From Cordia subcordata (Eukaryota > Streptophyta > Magnoliopsida > Boraginales > Cordiaceae), in assembly GCA_028554755.1 (NCBI GenBank), contig JAPTOF010000014.1, forward strand, positions 6,448,001 to 6,512,000: a stretch of DNA of 64,000 nucleotides. Direction: 5' to 3'. Both the position numbers and the translations under genes were made by a program. Positions 31,870 to 43,933 of this stretch are shown one piece after another. Numbering within the stretch: the first letter of the stretch is position 1; every line of letters begins with the position of its first letter. Under the pieces are notes generated by a model that was not told where the DNA came from, searched no databases, and was given only the letters and a program-made list of their open reading frames with translations.

Positions 31870-32350
31870 TCAGAGTTTTTTTTTTTCAGGTACTCTCTCT
31901 TTTATTTTTCTTGTCATTTTATTTTATTTTTGAATTGCATACTTGGCCAATGATAGGCTGAGTTCTTGATGAATTGATATAATGCTGGAATAACATAAGA
32001 AGTTGTTTTAAGCCAATTTTAGAAACAGATGATAATCCTCAATAGTTTCCGCTGATATGTTCTAACCTTAAGGATTATGATATATCTTTGATATTGCTTT
32101 GGAGTTCTGGTTCGAAGTATATGATTGAATCCTTGGAGTGTCCCAGGTCAGTTGCCATTGCCGTTGTTGATGTTGGCGTAGGCGTTTTGACCTTCTTCTC
32201 TGTTCACTCCAGATTAGGGTTTGATGATATATTAGGTAATATACCAGGGATCCAATTTCCTTTTGCATATCTCAGATATAGCTTAAAACTTAAGAACTTA
32301 GTCATGTTCACGGACTGCTATTGCGGTCTTCTATCACCTGGGCCTAGTGT
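31870..32350 (+). promoter_or_regulatory. Viral leader, right copy, ending at the primer-site position
   Basis: It matches the left leader in order and in scattered words but is clearly a different variant. Its last bases CCTGGGCCTAGTG correspond to those directly before the left primer site. The viral sequence then stops where TGGTATC would begin, and flanking DNA starts with a shared TG. Confidence 0.6.
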
Positions 32351-32467
32351 TGAGTTCGTATTTTTTTGGTTTTGTGGTTTTTGTGGTTCTGTTTATTTTA
32401 GTGCGGAGTAATTGAGTTCTGTATGTTGACAAAAGATGATTTATGTATGGTTTTGTGGCATGTTTAA
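32351..32467 (+). repeat. Right copy of 117-bp flanking direct repeat
   Basis: It is identical at every base to 20659-20775 and begins directly after the right viral junction. Confidence 0.97.
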
Positions 32468-32691
32468 TTAATAAAAATTGAGAAAATAATATATTCTATA
32501 AAAAAAAGAAGAAAACAAAAATGAAATAATCAAAGAAATATACTAATGGACTTAAAGAATAATTGCAAACGATCTTCATTCATATATATTTCAATTATGG
32601 TTTATGGAAATAAAGATGGCAGCAAAACTTTAATTTATTCACTAGAATTTGACTAAGAGGCTTTGTAAAACTTATAATGGGAAATTTACGC

Positions 32692-32738
<47 letters not shown>

Positions 32739-33751
32739 ATATAAATATAGTTAAACCCACCAAGTCAATAGGATGTATTATTTGACATTAATTATTATAC
32801 TATATTCTTATTCTACATAAAAGGTTTACAAACTTCACATAAGATTTTAAGTACTGCTCTTATGAATCAATTAATTTGAGACGGTATCTAAATAATTTTT
32901 AACATGGTAATTAGTTCAATCTTATTAATTGCCTTATCAGTTCATATGTGGACCGTGTACCCATCATGATTAATTCAATTCTTGCTCACCAAGTACATTG
33001 ATTCAGATGATGATCCATCCTGTAAATAACCCATTATGCTTTATTATCCTTAGCTAATTCAATTCCAAGTCATATATCCATATGATGACTTCAGTTCTAC
33101 ATCATATATTCACATGACGACCCGCCCTATCTGAGTCTTACATTCATGTGATGACTCAATTTCTAAGTCACATATTTATGTGATGACCCATCCTATCAGC
33201 AACTTCTTGTAATTGTATATTCAATATAATTTAGTTCTAATGATGTAGGTATACCTGCAGCTCACGTACAAAAGAGTATTATAATATATTCTTGTCTCAC
33301 ATAAAAGAAAAAAAGTTACAAATTTCAAATTTATCCTATTAAGATCTTAGACTAGTACTTGTTGACCTATTAATTTTAAAATAGAATTTTAGTGATTTTT
33401 AGCATTAATTAACACCACCGTCTAACCATGATTCTATTTCCCAAAATTAATATCGACTTTGAAAGTGTGCTTTGGTAATCGTGTGCAATAATTCTCTAGT
33501 TTTGCACGAGTTTTTTTTTTTTTTTTAATCAAAAGAAGAAAATTTGAGAGAGAGCATGTATGAAATGGAGATATCATCCAGGATATGTTAGATCTGGACA
33601 CGTGATGCATTTGTAATAATCCAAGCACAATTACTACTGATAATTGTATTGAGCCTAATTAATTAGTTAAAAGTGTTTAAAATTTAAACCAACACAAGTG
33701 ACATATAAATTTCATGAAAAACCAATTGTGATGTCCTCAAAACATAACCAA
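32468..33751. other. Intergenic A+T-rich DNA with ATT microsatellite and short repeats
   Basis: No gene is seen. A pure (TTA)n microsatellite occupies about 32694-32736. Between about 33065 and 33200 the words CATATGATGACT / CACATGACGACC / CATGTGATGACT recur roughly every 45-55 bases, a decayed tandem repeat. Confidence 0.6.
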
Positions 33752-34205
33752 AATCTACAACTCTTAGTCAGCATGATATTTGTTAACGGAAAACAGAGCT
33801 ACAATTCAGGACTCCTAGGCAATGCGATATTTGCCTAAAGAGAACACAATAACAATCTAGGATTCTTAAATAGCACGACATTCGCTTGGGAGAATTGAAC
33901 AAAATCCAAGATCCAGACAACGCATTATTCACCTAGAGAGAATAGAATAACAATCTAGGACTTCGAACAGTGCGATATTGTCTCGAAGATAATAGAATCA
34001 TAATTCATAAGAAACAAAACAATAATCCGAGACTCCCATGTACCGCAATATTCTCTTAAGGAGAACAAAACAACAATCTACAACCCTAGACAGCACAATA
34101 TTAGTTTGAAGAGAACAAAACCACAATTCAAGACCACCAAGCAGTGAGATATTTGCCCAAAGAATTCAAAACCATAATAGGACACTCGAGTAGCACAATA
34201 TTCAC
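33752..34205. repeat. Degenerate minisatellite, about 55-60-bp unit, hairpin-forming
   Basis: About eight units share ACAATCTAGGACT, then a GCGATATT core, then AGAGAACAAAAC. Several units are self-complementary around the core: TAGGCAA pairs with TTGCCTA at 33816-33837, and CTTCGA with TCGAAG at 33961-33988. The stem sequence differs from unit to unit while the loop is kept. Confidence 0.75.
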
Positions 34206-35123
34206 TTAGAGCTTGGTTTGGTGTCACCTATAATTACCTAGACTCAAGTTACCGCTACATTAAAATTTAATCAATTGGTCTAAAATACTAAACTAATAAT
34301 AACAATAATAAAGAATCCAAACTATTATAAGTCACACACAAATTTCATATAAAACTAACATGAAACAAGACGTTACGACATTAGTGCTTGAAAGAGGATC
34401 GTTTGGGTTATTGCAATACATGGTGAGCCATGAAAAAGATGCTCTCTGTCAATGTAAAGCTAAAGAAGTCTATGAGTAGTTAACTTCGATGAAAATCCTA
34501 TCCTGAAGCATAAAGCCATTAATGCAAATGAGGTGACCCCTGAAGCATCTATTCCTAGCAGATGTATCTGTCTAGGAAGCTGCAACTATCAAAATCAGAT
34601 GGTGCAGTTTTGGATGAAGATTGGAATTTTATTATCAAATGTAGCAGGTTTTCTTGAACCGTCTAATTAAAACCAGACAAAATCGCACAAATTGTATGAC
34701 TACAAATTAGTCTTCGATTTTATCATCAAAGATAGCGAGTTTTGTAAAATTGAGTAATAAGAGACCATATTTATGACTTATTACACTTATAGATCAAGTA
34801 AGATAAGATTTGCCTTGTCCTTCACTTTCAGAGGATTAAGCACCACACAAGCTACTTGTGCTTATCCCGTGTATTTAGAGCCCGTTTGAGTTTTACTTAT
34901 TTTGAGTTGTTTATAATCAATTGACGTTTATAAGTAGATTGTAATATTTATCAGCATTTGAATAAAAATGTACTTGAGCTATTTGTTTGGTAAATAATTA
35001 TTTATAAGTCAAAGCATAATTTACTAAATATATAACTTTTATTTTTCTGAGTATAAACAATTTTAACTAGCTTATGAACAAAGCCAAACATCCTCTTATG
35101 CTCATGGCTGCTTAATTTGCAAT

Positions 35124-35169
<46 letters not shown>

Positions 35170-35680
35170 AACTAAAACCCACTACTGCAATTTTAACCAT
35201 ATTTGATAAACTAATTTTAAGGGTGATTTTTAATAATATTAAATTAAAATCAAAATTCGTACATTACACCAAGCAAAGCTACTATTATAAAAAAAATGAT
35301 ACTCAAAGATGACTCTTTATTGGTAGTCATACAAGAGTCAGGAAGAAGATTTGTTTGGTGTGTCAATAATATTATTGATGGTACAAGCAAAAGGCACTAA
35401 ACTTTGTGAAACCATTCTTCTAAAACAGTGCATAGAGAAAAGGAATAAATGCACTTATGAATTTGCCAAGTATATGAAGCACGAGTGACAATGAGTAATG
35501 ATGGTGGAAGTGACTAAGACCGTTGGCTTTGCTTATTTTTTAGTTTTTATAAGTTAAAATTTACTTCCAATAATAAATAAGTAAAAATGTATATAAATAA
35601 TATGTACTTATAAATTACTATTATAGTTGATAAATAATGTATTTAAGAGTAGCAATATTAATTAAAGTGATTAAGAGCCT

Positions 35681-35887
35681 CTTTGGATTAGCTATTCTAA
35701 AAAAAATACTTTTTTCCCCTTGAAAAAGGCATATTTTTTTGCAATAACTATTTGATTTGACTTGCAAAAAAATTAAAACTAAAAAAAAAAAAGAAGCTCA
35801 AATATAAATTTTTTTAGAGGTCAAAATTTTTAACTTATCAAAAAAACTATTTTTCAGAAATTGTTTTTTTTAAAAAAAGGCTCTTAA
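35681..35887. mobile_element. AT-rich MITE, family with GTTTGGATTGG-like ends, copy 1
   Basis: TTAAGAGCC at 35681-35689 and GGCTCTTAA at 35879-35887 form a perfect inverted pair. The body is poly(A)/poly(T)-rich with TTTTTTGCAATA and AATTAAAACT words shared by the neighbouring copy and by copies near 36600, 50330 and 59140. Confidence 0.55.
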
Positions 35888-36118
35888 CGTCCTATTTGGG
35901 TTGGCTCTTTTTATGGAAAAAAACAAACAAACTTTTCCACTTAAAATAATACATCTTTTTTTGCAATAGCTATTTGGATCGGTTTCCAAAAAAATTAAAA
36001 CTCTAAAAAAAACTGCTTTTTTCAAAAGTAAAAAATTTTAACTTCTCAAAAAAAATATTTGTTAAAAATTGTTAAAAGAAGTGCTTTATTAAAGATCAAT
36101 TCAAACAAGCCCTAAAAA
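35888..36118. mobile_element. AT-rich MITE of the same family, copy 2, head to tail
   Basis: It starts CGTCCTATTTGGGTTGG and ends TTCAAACAAGCCCTA, immediately after copy 1. Internal word order is the same as copy 1. Confidence 0.5.
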
Positions 36119-37999
36119 ACACCAATCCAAACTAGTTTTAGAAAAGACATGTCACTAATTAATATTAGGTGAGAATGATTATATTATAATTTTGTTTAGT
36201 TTTTAAAAGGTAAAAATGTCTTTATAAATGATCAAACTTGAATGCATATAAACCACAAAAAAGAAAAAGTTGGTTTGAGAAGTTTATTTTCTATCTGTTT
36301 ATAAGCTCCTAAAAGTGACTTATAAACTACGTTACTAAACATGTTGATTTTTTTTAATTTATAAGTTAATTTAACCAACTTATAAGCTTAGCCAAACAGC
36401 ATCCTAATTGTGTAATGATGACACTTTGCTAATTTGTCGAGATAATAAATGATGTCTTTTCATCTTTCTCGCCTAAAAAGAAGAAAAAGGAAAGAAAGGA
36501 AATTGGAGTCGTCTTGATTGTCTTGGTTTATTGTAAACAGAAAAACTAATACGATTCTTTGTCATTGCTGATAGCGAAATATGAATGTATTAGGATCCTT
36601 ATCGATTTATTTTTTCATAAAAAAAAATCCTTAAAAAATATATTTATTTTGAAACAAGTATTTTACTTGACTTTAAAAAAATTAAAATTCTATAAAAACC
36701 TCAAATTTAGCTTTTCAGAAGCAAAAAATTTTAACTTCTAAGGGGCTTATTTGGATTGGCTTTAGTGTGAGAATGATCTTCAACTGAAAAAATTGGTACT
36801 TTTTCTTGTAGTTGGAACATGATAGCCTATTATAAATTTCAAATGGTAGGACATAGCATTCTACTAATACTTAAGCCAACTAGACTGAATCAAGTTAAAC
36901 TAACCTTTTTATGTTAATAATTGAATCGAAGAATGAAAATACGAAATAGATCAAGCCGAAATATATTTAAGTTCAATTTGGTTAAATTTAATTAAAAACG
37001 AAAATTGAGTCAGAAAATACATAAAAAAGAAAGTCCAATCATTATATAGTTGAATGACTAAGAAAATTAAACCATAATTTTCAAAGGAAATGTGGATCCG
37101 CACACATAAATCGCAACACCTCCTCTAGATCAATCATCCCATTAGAAAAAGCATAATACCGTATACAAGTAAAATCACACGCATAAATTAAATATACAAA
37201 ATACGTAGTTAATTAAAATTATTACAAATCAAAAATTGCAAATATAATGCATATATAGAAAAATAAATCCAACTCAACAGCGTCTAAAGAAAAGCTTTCT
37301 TCTACATTGAAAATTTTCTTCTATAGATAACCGGCTTCAAGCCCTTAATACATTTTATATTTTATATTTATGTGTATATATTTATATGTTTATTTTATAA
37401 TATATATAAATTTAGTGTTCATTTTTTTCTTTTTTTGACAAAAACTGAATGAAACCAAATATATTAAAATTTTAAACAATTTAATCAAACTGAACGAATT
37501 GAATGATCAAACTGAATAAATCTAACTCAGTTCAGTTCGATACAATTTTTTTTCTCACCCTTACCAATGGAGGGCAATATACGAAACACAAATATGCTTC
37601 ATATTAGTGTGTATTTTTAGGTTGACCGATGAAATGCTGTCCATAAGACTTCTCCATTGTGCTGTTAAAAAATAGTCGGATGATCGTATATTGCTTGCGA
37701 GACTCTCACATCCTTTTGAGCTAGTAATTGCATGATAGATTTGACATAAAGAAAATGTCATACACTCGGAAAGAAACAGAAGTGCAATGAAAAAAGACAG
37801 TTGTCAATTACTCAACTCATTGAAGTATACGTTGAAACGTGATACTATACTATAAAATTCGTAGTTTTCATGATAGATGTATCTAAGTCTTTACGATTGG
37901 GCAAACATTGTTATTTAACTTCTAAGATATCAAAATGATCTCAAAAGGAATTCTTTGCGTATCAAGTTACAAGAGTTCAACAAGGACGGGCCGTAGTCC

Positions 38000-38830
<831 letters not shown>

Positions 38831-38842
38831 AGTACAAGTAAA

Positions 38843-39748
38843 ATCAAACATTACACGTATTGAAAATCAAATTTTTTATCAGGTGTAATGTTACATTCAT
38901 AAAAGTTAATAAATAACCTACTTATATGAAAATTTACTATTTTTAATCATTCTCCCATTAAATACAACCTAACTCTTAAAAGAATAAAGGGTTAAAAATA
39001 GTAAATTTAATGTGAGATTGAAAATTAAGTAAGCATGTTGACAAGCACACTTCCTGGAGACAAGGAGGTTTTAAAACTCAACTAAGGACACGTGGGGTTC
39101 ACTGAAAATCATGACATCTGGTCTTTATTGAAAATCATGACATGTGTCATGATCGCTGCATCATAATGCATATTGAAGTGTTCTCTGAACATACATACTC
39201 TCTATTCCTTTGAACGGTATCACGAGTGCTTCATCTTAACATGGTATTGGAACTTGTCGCCTAACGCTGCTGTTCGACTCAATTGAGACTTGATTACTGA
39301 GTGATACATTTGGAAATCTGATTGATCTACAAGACCATTAATTCACTAGCACAATGCATCAATCATGGAATAGAATTTCCCAAATCCAGCAAAATGTAGC
39401 TATGAAGAGTACAGACAGAAAGCTTTCTTTGGATTATTGAATGGTGAAAAGAGAGGATCACTTCTCTGGTACATTAACTTATGGTTACATTCAAAATGTA
39501 AGGAAAATATACAATATAGGCAAACGGAACGAATGGATTACAGTAAGATTAGGATTATTTGTCATATCTAGAGTTGCAAACTGAATGAACATAACAAATT
39601 GAAGGTATGAGTCAGTGTCGTCCTCTCCTTCTACAGGAAGTCCGGTGTCGGACACAAAAGCGGCCAAGATGCTCCAGGCTGATTGAATTGTTGATGTATG
39701 GTGGTGTAACTTTTATTCACTGTCACAAGTATCTTGCATTTAGCTTAC
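38843..39748. other. Intergenic DNA and IQM 3' region, with a possible LTR remnant
   Basis: No gene apart from the 3' UTR of the IQM gene on the right. Around 39104-39140 the word TGAAAATCATGACAT occurs twice. At about 39243 ATGGTATTGGAAC resembles a decayed Met-tRNA primer site after an LTR-like end. TTTATT at 39712-39717 is a possible IQM poly(A) signal on the minus strand. Confidence 0.4.
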
Positions 39749-42421
39749 TTAGCGGGGGTTCCTAGGACTAGCCGCTGGGATGGGGTTCCTAGGACTAGCC
39801 GCTGGAATGAGATTCCTAGGACTAGCTGCTGGAATGGGATTCTTAGGACTTGGCAGTCCCATATATGTTAGCCTTGGAGAGAGTCGAACCTTAGGGCTGG
39901 GCCTCGGTGATGGGATCGGGCCTAATTTGCTGACAGGTCCTTTAGTCCCCCGCGGTGATAAGTTAACATGTTCAAGTGCTCGGAATTGTAACTCCAGAGG
40001 ATAGTCCCTAACACAGCCGATGCGTGGTCCAGTTCCAGTAGTCCATTTGCAGGACAAGTGTTTAGCAGCCAACTTAAAGAGTGGTTGATCCAATTTGATG
40101 TCATCAGTTTGCTTATGATCCTGCTGCACGGGTGTAGTTGCTTGTTTCCTTGTTGGACCATCTACATCACAGGTGCCTCTATGTTCTGTTTGGTTTGCAA
40201 TCGAAAGATCTGCAGTTGGCTTTTGGCCTGATCCCTCACCGAGAACCTTACTCGGAGGCCACTCATCATCAATTGGACATCTCTGGAAAAGGAAAAAAAA
40301 AAAACAAAGAGGGTTATCAGCTTTATAAATTTCAGGGAGGCCGACGCATCTTGTGTCTCTTTTATTTGATAGATACTCAAAGAATAATTATGCTGTCATC
40401 TATGCAAAATATAACGGCTCATATATAATATTGAAGCATGAGAGTAGATAACACATAGGCAATTGACAAGCATACATGTAAAGTTGTACCTTAACATTTG
40501 AAAGATCTACAGAGTGCTCTTCAAGGAAGCTAATAAGTTCCTGGAAGTGCTCTTCTGTCGGGCGATAGTGACCGCTATATGCCCAAATAGCCTGCAGACA
40601 CATGAACACAAGAATTAAAGCTACCTACAGTTCTACATCCGTTGTGTACATGTATTCGAATATAATCTATACCAACTCCAATAAGCAAGACAGACCTCAA
40701 GAATGCCACCATGTGCAACTAATCTTCCGGCAGCAATAATGGCTCCACCGGCCAAAAAACTTGAATGCTGAAATACACCTCTGTTCTTCTGCCCTATATA
40801 TAAGGTCCTTGACGTGCTAAGAACGAAAATCCACTTACCTTCCACAGTTTCTACAAAGGCACCACTTTGTTTGTAAAGAAGCTTTCCATTTTTGATAATC
40901 ACTTCATATGATTCTCTTTCTCTCTGACAAGGGAACAACAAAAATTACATACAAGTTTGTTCATAATATTCTAAAAATCATGGTATGTTCTTAGATGGGC
41001 ATGAGAACTAAGAAGCGGCAGCAAGTGAAAACTGGTGAATTTCAACTTACTGGCCCCAGATATTTGATGCATTGACACTGCAGATTGACCCTTGGACATT
41101 GGATGAGATTAACTTCTCTTCCATCTCCAGCATCCAACCTTCATACAACAGAATATTATGAGTGGAAAATTCAATAAAGGTTATATCAGTTTTATTTGGT
41201 AAATCAGGCCAGGGATAAGATTGAAACATCCACAAGAAGATAAAATTCAACTCTATGAACCCTACAATCTGTTCCTTTTCATGGCTAAGTATATAACACC
41301 GGTTTGACATAACAAGGTAAATTTTGAGTTCTTTCTTTCTAATGGTTCTTCTGTTTTCCTTCTTCTTTCCTTTAATTTTCATTTTCTCCTTTCAGTAGTC
41401 AGGAAACAAGTTAGAAGCTGAAAACTTACCAGTAGAAGAAAGGTTGGCTACTTTGACTTTCGAACCAGACATCGTAATAGTAGTGTAAATTATGTCCATA
41501 ACGATGACGTGGATCAATCTATAGACAAGATAAAGAAGATTCATGAGTAATGACAGAGTAATAGGATTCATGGCAGCAGACTATAGTGAGCTTCTATCCA
41601 GAGCAGCAAACTAGAGTAAATCAGATTTAGAAGTATTTCCCTAACCAATCATCTACAATTGGCTAACTAAAACCAAATCATAGTTTGTTAGTTCTGAAAA
41701 GGAATTCAGGGAACTTACAGCTTCAAGCCAATGCTGCAGGGCCAGTTTTTGAGCCTTCTCATCCTTGGACAATCCTTTTCCGACCTGGAACAACAAGAGA
41801 TTTAGCATTAACTACTCATCATCTTGTTTCAAAACGAGCAAGCAAATGCAATTTCTTGTTCAACCTTGGCAGCTCTTGTTCGCGCCCTAGCCCACCGTGA
41901 GACTGCTGTTTCTGGCTTCTCATTGTTAAAGAATGATACAGAGCTCCGCTTGAGAGCTGCAAAGTCCAATGCCTTCCACCTAGAAATGATTTGAATACTA
42001 GCCCATTAAACCCAAAGAGAAACCAACACATCTACCGATTATGAATGTGTAAGCAAATAGGAAAGGCATTGTAACATTTCTAGACATACCAAAGCTCCTC
42101 AACCACGACTGCACAGTCAGCCAGGTTTCTACGAGTTCTATAACTCTTGTAGACCTTTTGAAGCTTGACGGCGGCAGCATCAAGCTCGCTAACAGGTCTT
42201 GGAGAATACATGACAGCAGGATTGGGAAGAGGAGTCATTGGATCTGTCCTATAAGCGGAGCCATCATTTTTAGCATTGCCATCCCTGGATTCTGGCTTTC
42301 TTATTTCTTGAACTATATCCTCAAATGGAACCGTTATTTTGATTCTTAGCTTTCCAGACTCATGGGACTTGCTAACCCTTTCTGAATCGGTCTCCTTAAA
42401 GCTATTCGTTCTCACAGTCAT
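39749..42421 (-). CDS. IQM: IQM-family calmodulin-binding protein (IQ motif-containing)
   Basis: Plant IQM proteins bind calmodulin through an IQ motif. Eight exons join in frame on the minus strand: 42421-42090, 41979-41865, 41784-41719, 41518-41430, 41138-41051, 40923-40696, 40591-40490, 40282-39749, giving about 517 residues with a TAA stop. The IQ-like motif [19 protein letters not shown] is in exon 1. Family signatures follow: [87 protein letters not shown], and the C-terminal LSCKWTTG and GCVRDYP. The chosen ATG has A at -3. The same frame runs upstream to 42523 without an ATG, so an extra N-terminal exon is possible. The tail ends in three tandem [13 protein letters not shown] repeats. 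The paralog number is not determined. Confidence 0.95.
39755..39835 (-). repeat. 27-bp x3 coding tandem repeat in IQM last exon
   Basis: Three adjacent 27-bp units (39755-39781, 39782-39808, 39809-39835) encode nine-residue P-I-P-A-A-S-P-R-N repeats at the extreme C-terminus, two residues before the stop. Confidence 0.9.
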
Positions 42422-43933
42422 CTTTTTAGATTTTCTGCAGTGAAATGTGATACTGCCTGCAAGACTGAAAGCCTTTAATACTGATAGATAAAAGGATGGT
42501 GAAAAGCCCGCAAGAAATCTCAAGGCCCTTTACCTGCATAGAAGTCAGAAAAATTCATGTAAAGTAAATCCAATGAACCAAATAATGAAACCCAACATTG
42601 AAACTTCCGAAGTATTTATCATTATACAAGTGAATACCATCACCACCGTAAACTTTTGAATAACAGAAAAGATAGTGAACCACCAGAGCATAGAAAAAAC
42701 TGCAGAAGCAATACGTTCCTACACAAAAGAGAACCTAACAAATTTATGGCTAAATTTTTTCATATACAAGTTGAATTATGCAGCTTGGACTCTACTAAGT
42801 ACAGGTTCTTGACATAAGCAGCTTATGCATGCTTAGCATGTGGCGGCCTATGCTTTCGCGCCTATGCTTTTTTCCTTACTGGATTCAAACTTAATGAAAT
42901 ACTTGCTTACACCGCAAAGGAAACACTCATTATGCTTATTTATGCAAAGCATTCATAATCATCAAGAATCGAAAACAATCCAGCAGTATACTTAATCACT
43001 TGGCCTAATTAGTAATCTAGCATTCGCTTCAAATTGAGAGTTTTTCCAACACAAATCAGCAAAAATGCAGTAGCAAAACTGAGTACCAAGAGATGCAGAC
43101 ATATAATAACAAAAAGAGCACCAATCTTTAGAATCAAAATAAAAACAAACATCATTTTTGGATAAATCATGTTCTGCCATGTGTGCACAAAAACACAACC
43201 CCAGAAACATATAGATAATAAAAAAAAATAATGCAACATATAATATTAGCTGAAATTATTCACCTGCAATAAAGGACAAAAAGCTTTTTAAGGTCTTTTG
43301 TTCTCCCTTCTTTAAAGTCGCACAACAACAATATCTTTCTTCTAACTAACTTAACCAAATGTGCTTGTGATTACGACCACGTTGCCTTGTTACCTCCTTA
43401 TATATCCCTATTTTTTTGCAATAGCTTCAAAAATTATTTATAAAAAAAAAGAAAAAAGACTATGATGAGAAAGTCTAAGTTATGGACCATCAAGTACGGA
43501 AAACACGTGGGCTAGAAACTAAAACAGTAGGCTTTGAATTCTCGTACCAAGTTAACTCAGAAGCTTCTTAATGTTCTTGAATGGCAAAAAAGTGCATTGG
43601 AAAAACTTGAACAGTCTGCTTTTGTTCAGCCTTTTTCCCTTTCAAAATCAAACCCACGAATTTTGATGAATTCAAGGCTTGAAATATTGGACCCCTTTTT
43701 GGAATCTCGAATAATACGAGCTTTTAGATAATTTCTCAAATATTATTATGTAATCGAGATTCAATCATTTTAAATTACAAAACTTAAAGGATTAAATTAT
43801 GCGTTATGTTCGTGTTTTTCCATTTAAAGAAAGTGACACAGTTCATGATTCGAGTTCGAATTTAGTCCCCTATCATGGATTAACCCTTGACTTAATTGGT
43901 GCATAGGATTGGAAACGTGCTGGGTAACTAAGG
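42422..43933. other. IQM upstream region: 5' UTR, probable 5' intron, promoter
   Basis: On the minus strand a good acceptor (TTCTATGCAG) lies just upstream of 42530, so the 5' UTR is probably split. A second acceptor-like TTTATTGCAG occurs near 43265. No coding exon was recognised. The 65-codon frame at 43534-43731 resembles nothing. Confidence 0.45.

Larger units (their letters stand above)
20776..32350 (+). mobile_element. Endogenous pararetrovirus (Caulimoviridae) insertion
   Basis: An 11,575-bp insert lies between two identical 117-bp repeats. The viral content is shown by a Met-initiator tRNA primer site (24038-24050), a 30K-type movement protein, a coat protein with a CX2CX4HX4C knuckle, a DSGA protease, a YIDD reverse transcriptase, RNase H, and two TATA/poly(A)/leader blocks. 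There is no integrase, as expected for Caulimoviridae, which integrate passively by DNA repair. From the primer site to the right junction is about 8.3 kb, close to one whole caulimovirid genome, with a further 3.26 kb on its left. Frame breaks, a premature stop and a deletion make it defective. The separate last ORF recalls florendoviruses, but separate ORF1 and movement-protein frames do not fit that genus neatly, so the genus is left open. Confidence 0.93.
34206..37999. other. Intergenic region with AT-rich MITE-like insertions
   Basis: No gene is recognised. A TA/CA microsatellite lies at about 35126-35169. MITE-like segments with ends of the GCCCGTTTG / CAAACATCC type occur around 34878-35096 and 36190-36410. 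A further member of the GCTTGTTTGGATTGG family is seen around 36600-36770. Confidence 0.5.

Noticed and set aside
33752..34205. Possible CRISPR-like array
   Set aside because: The genome is eukaryotic, the units are degenerate, and there are no unique spacers of constant length.
42422..42523. Extended IQM N-terminus beginning at 42523
   Set aside because: The frame is open but begins with TTG, not ATG, and lies just after a probable splice acceptor; the first in-frame ATG is at 42421.
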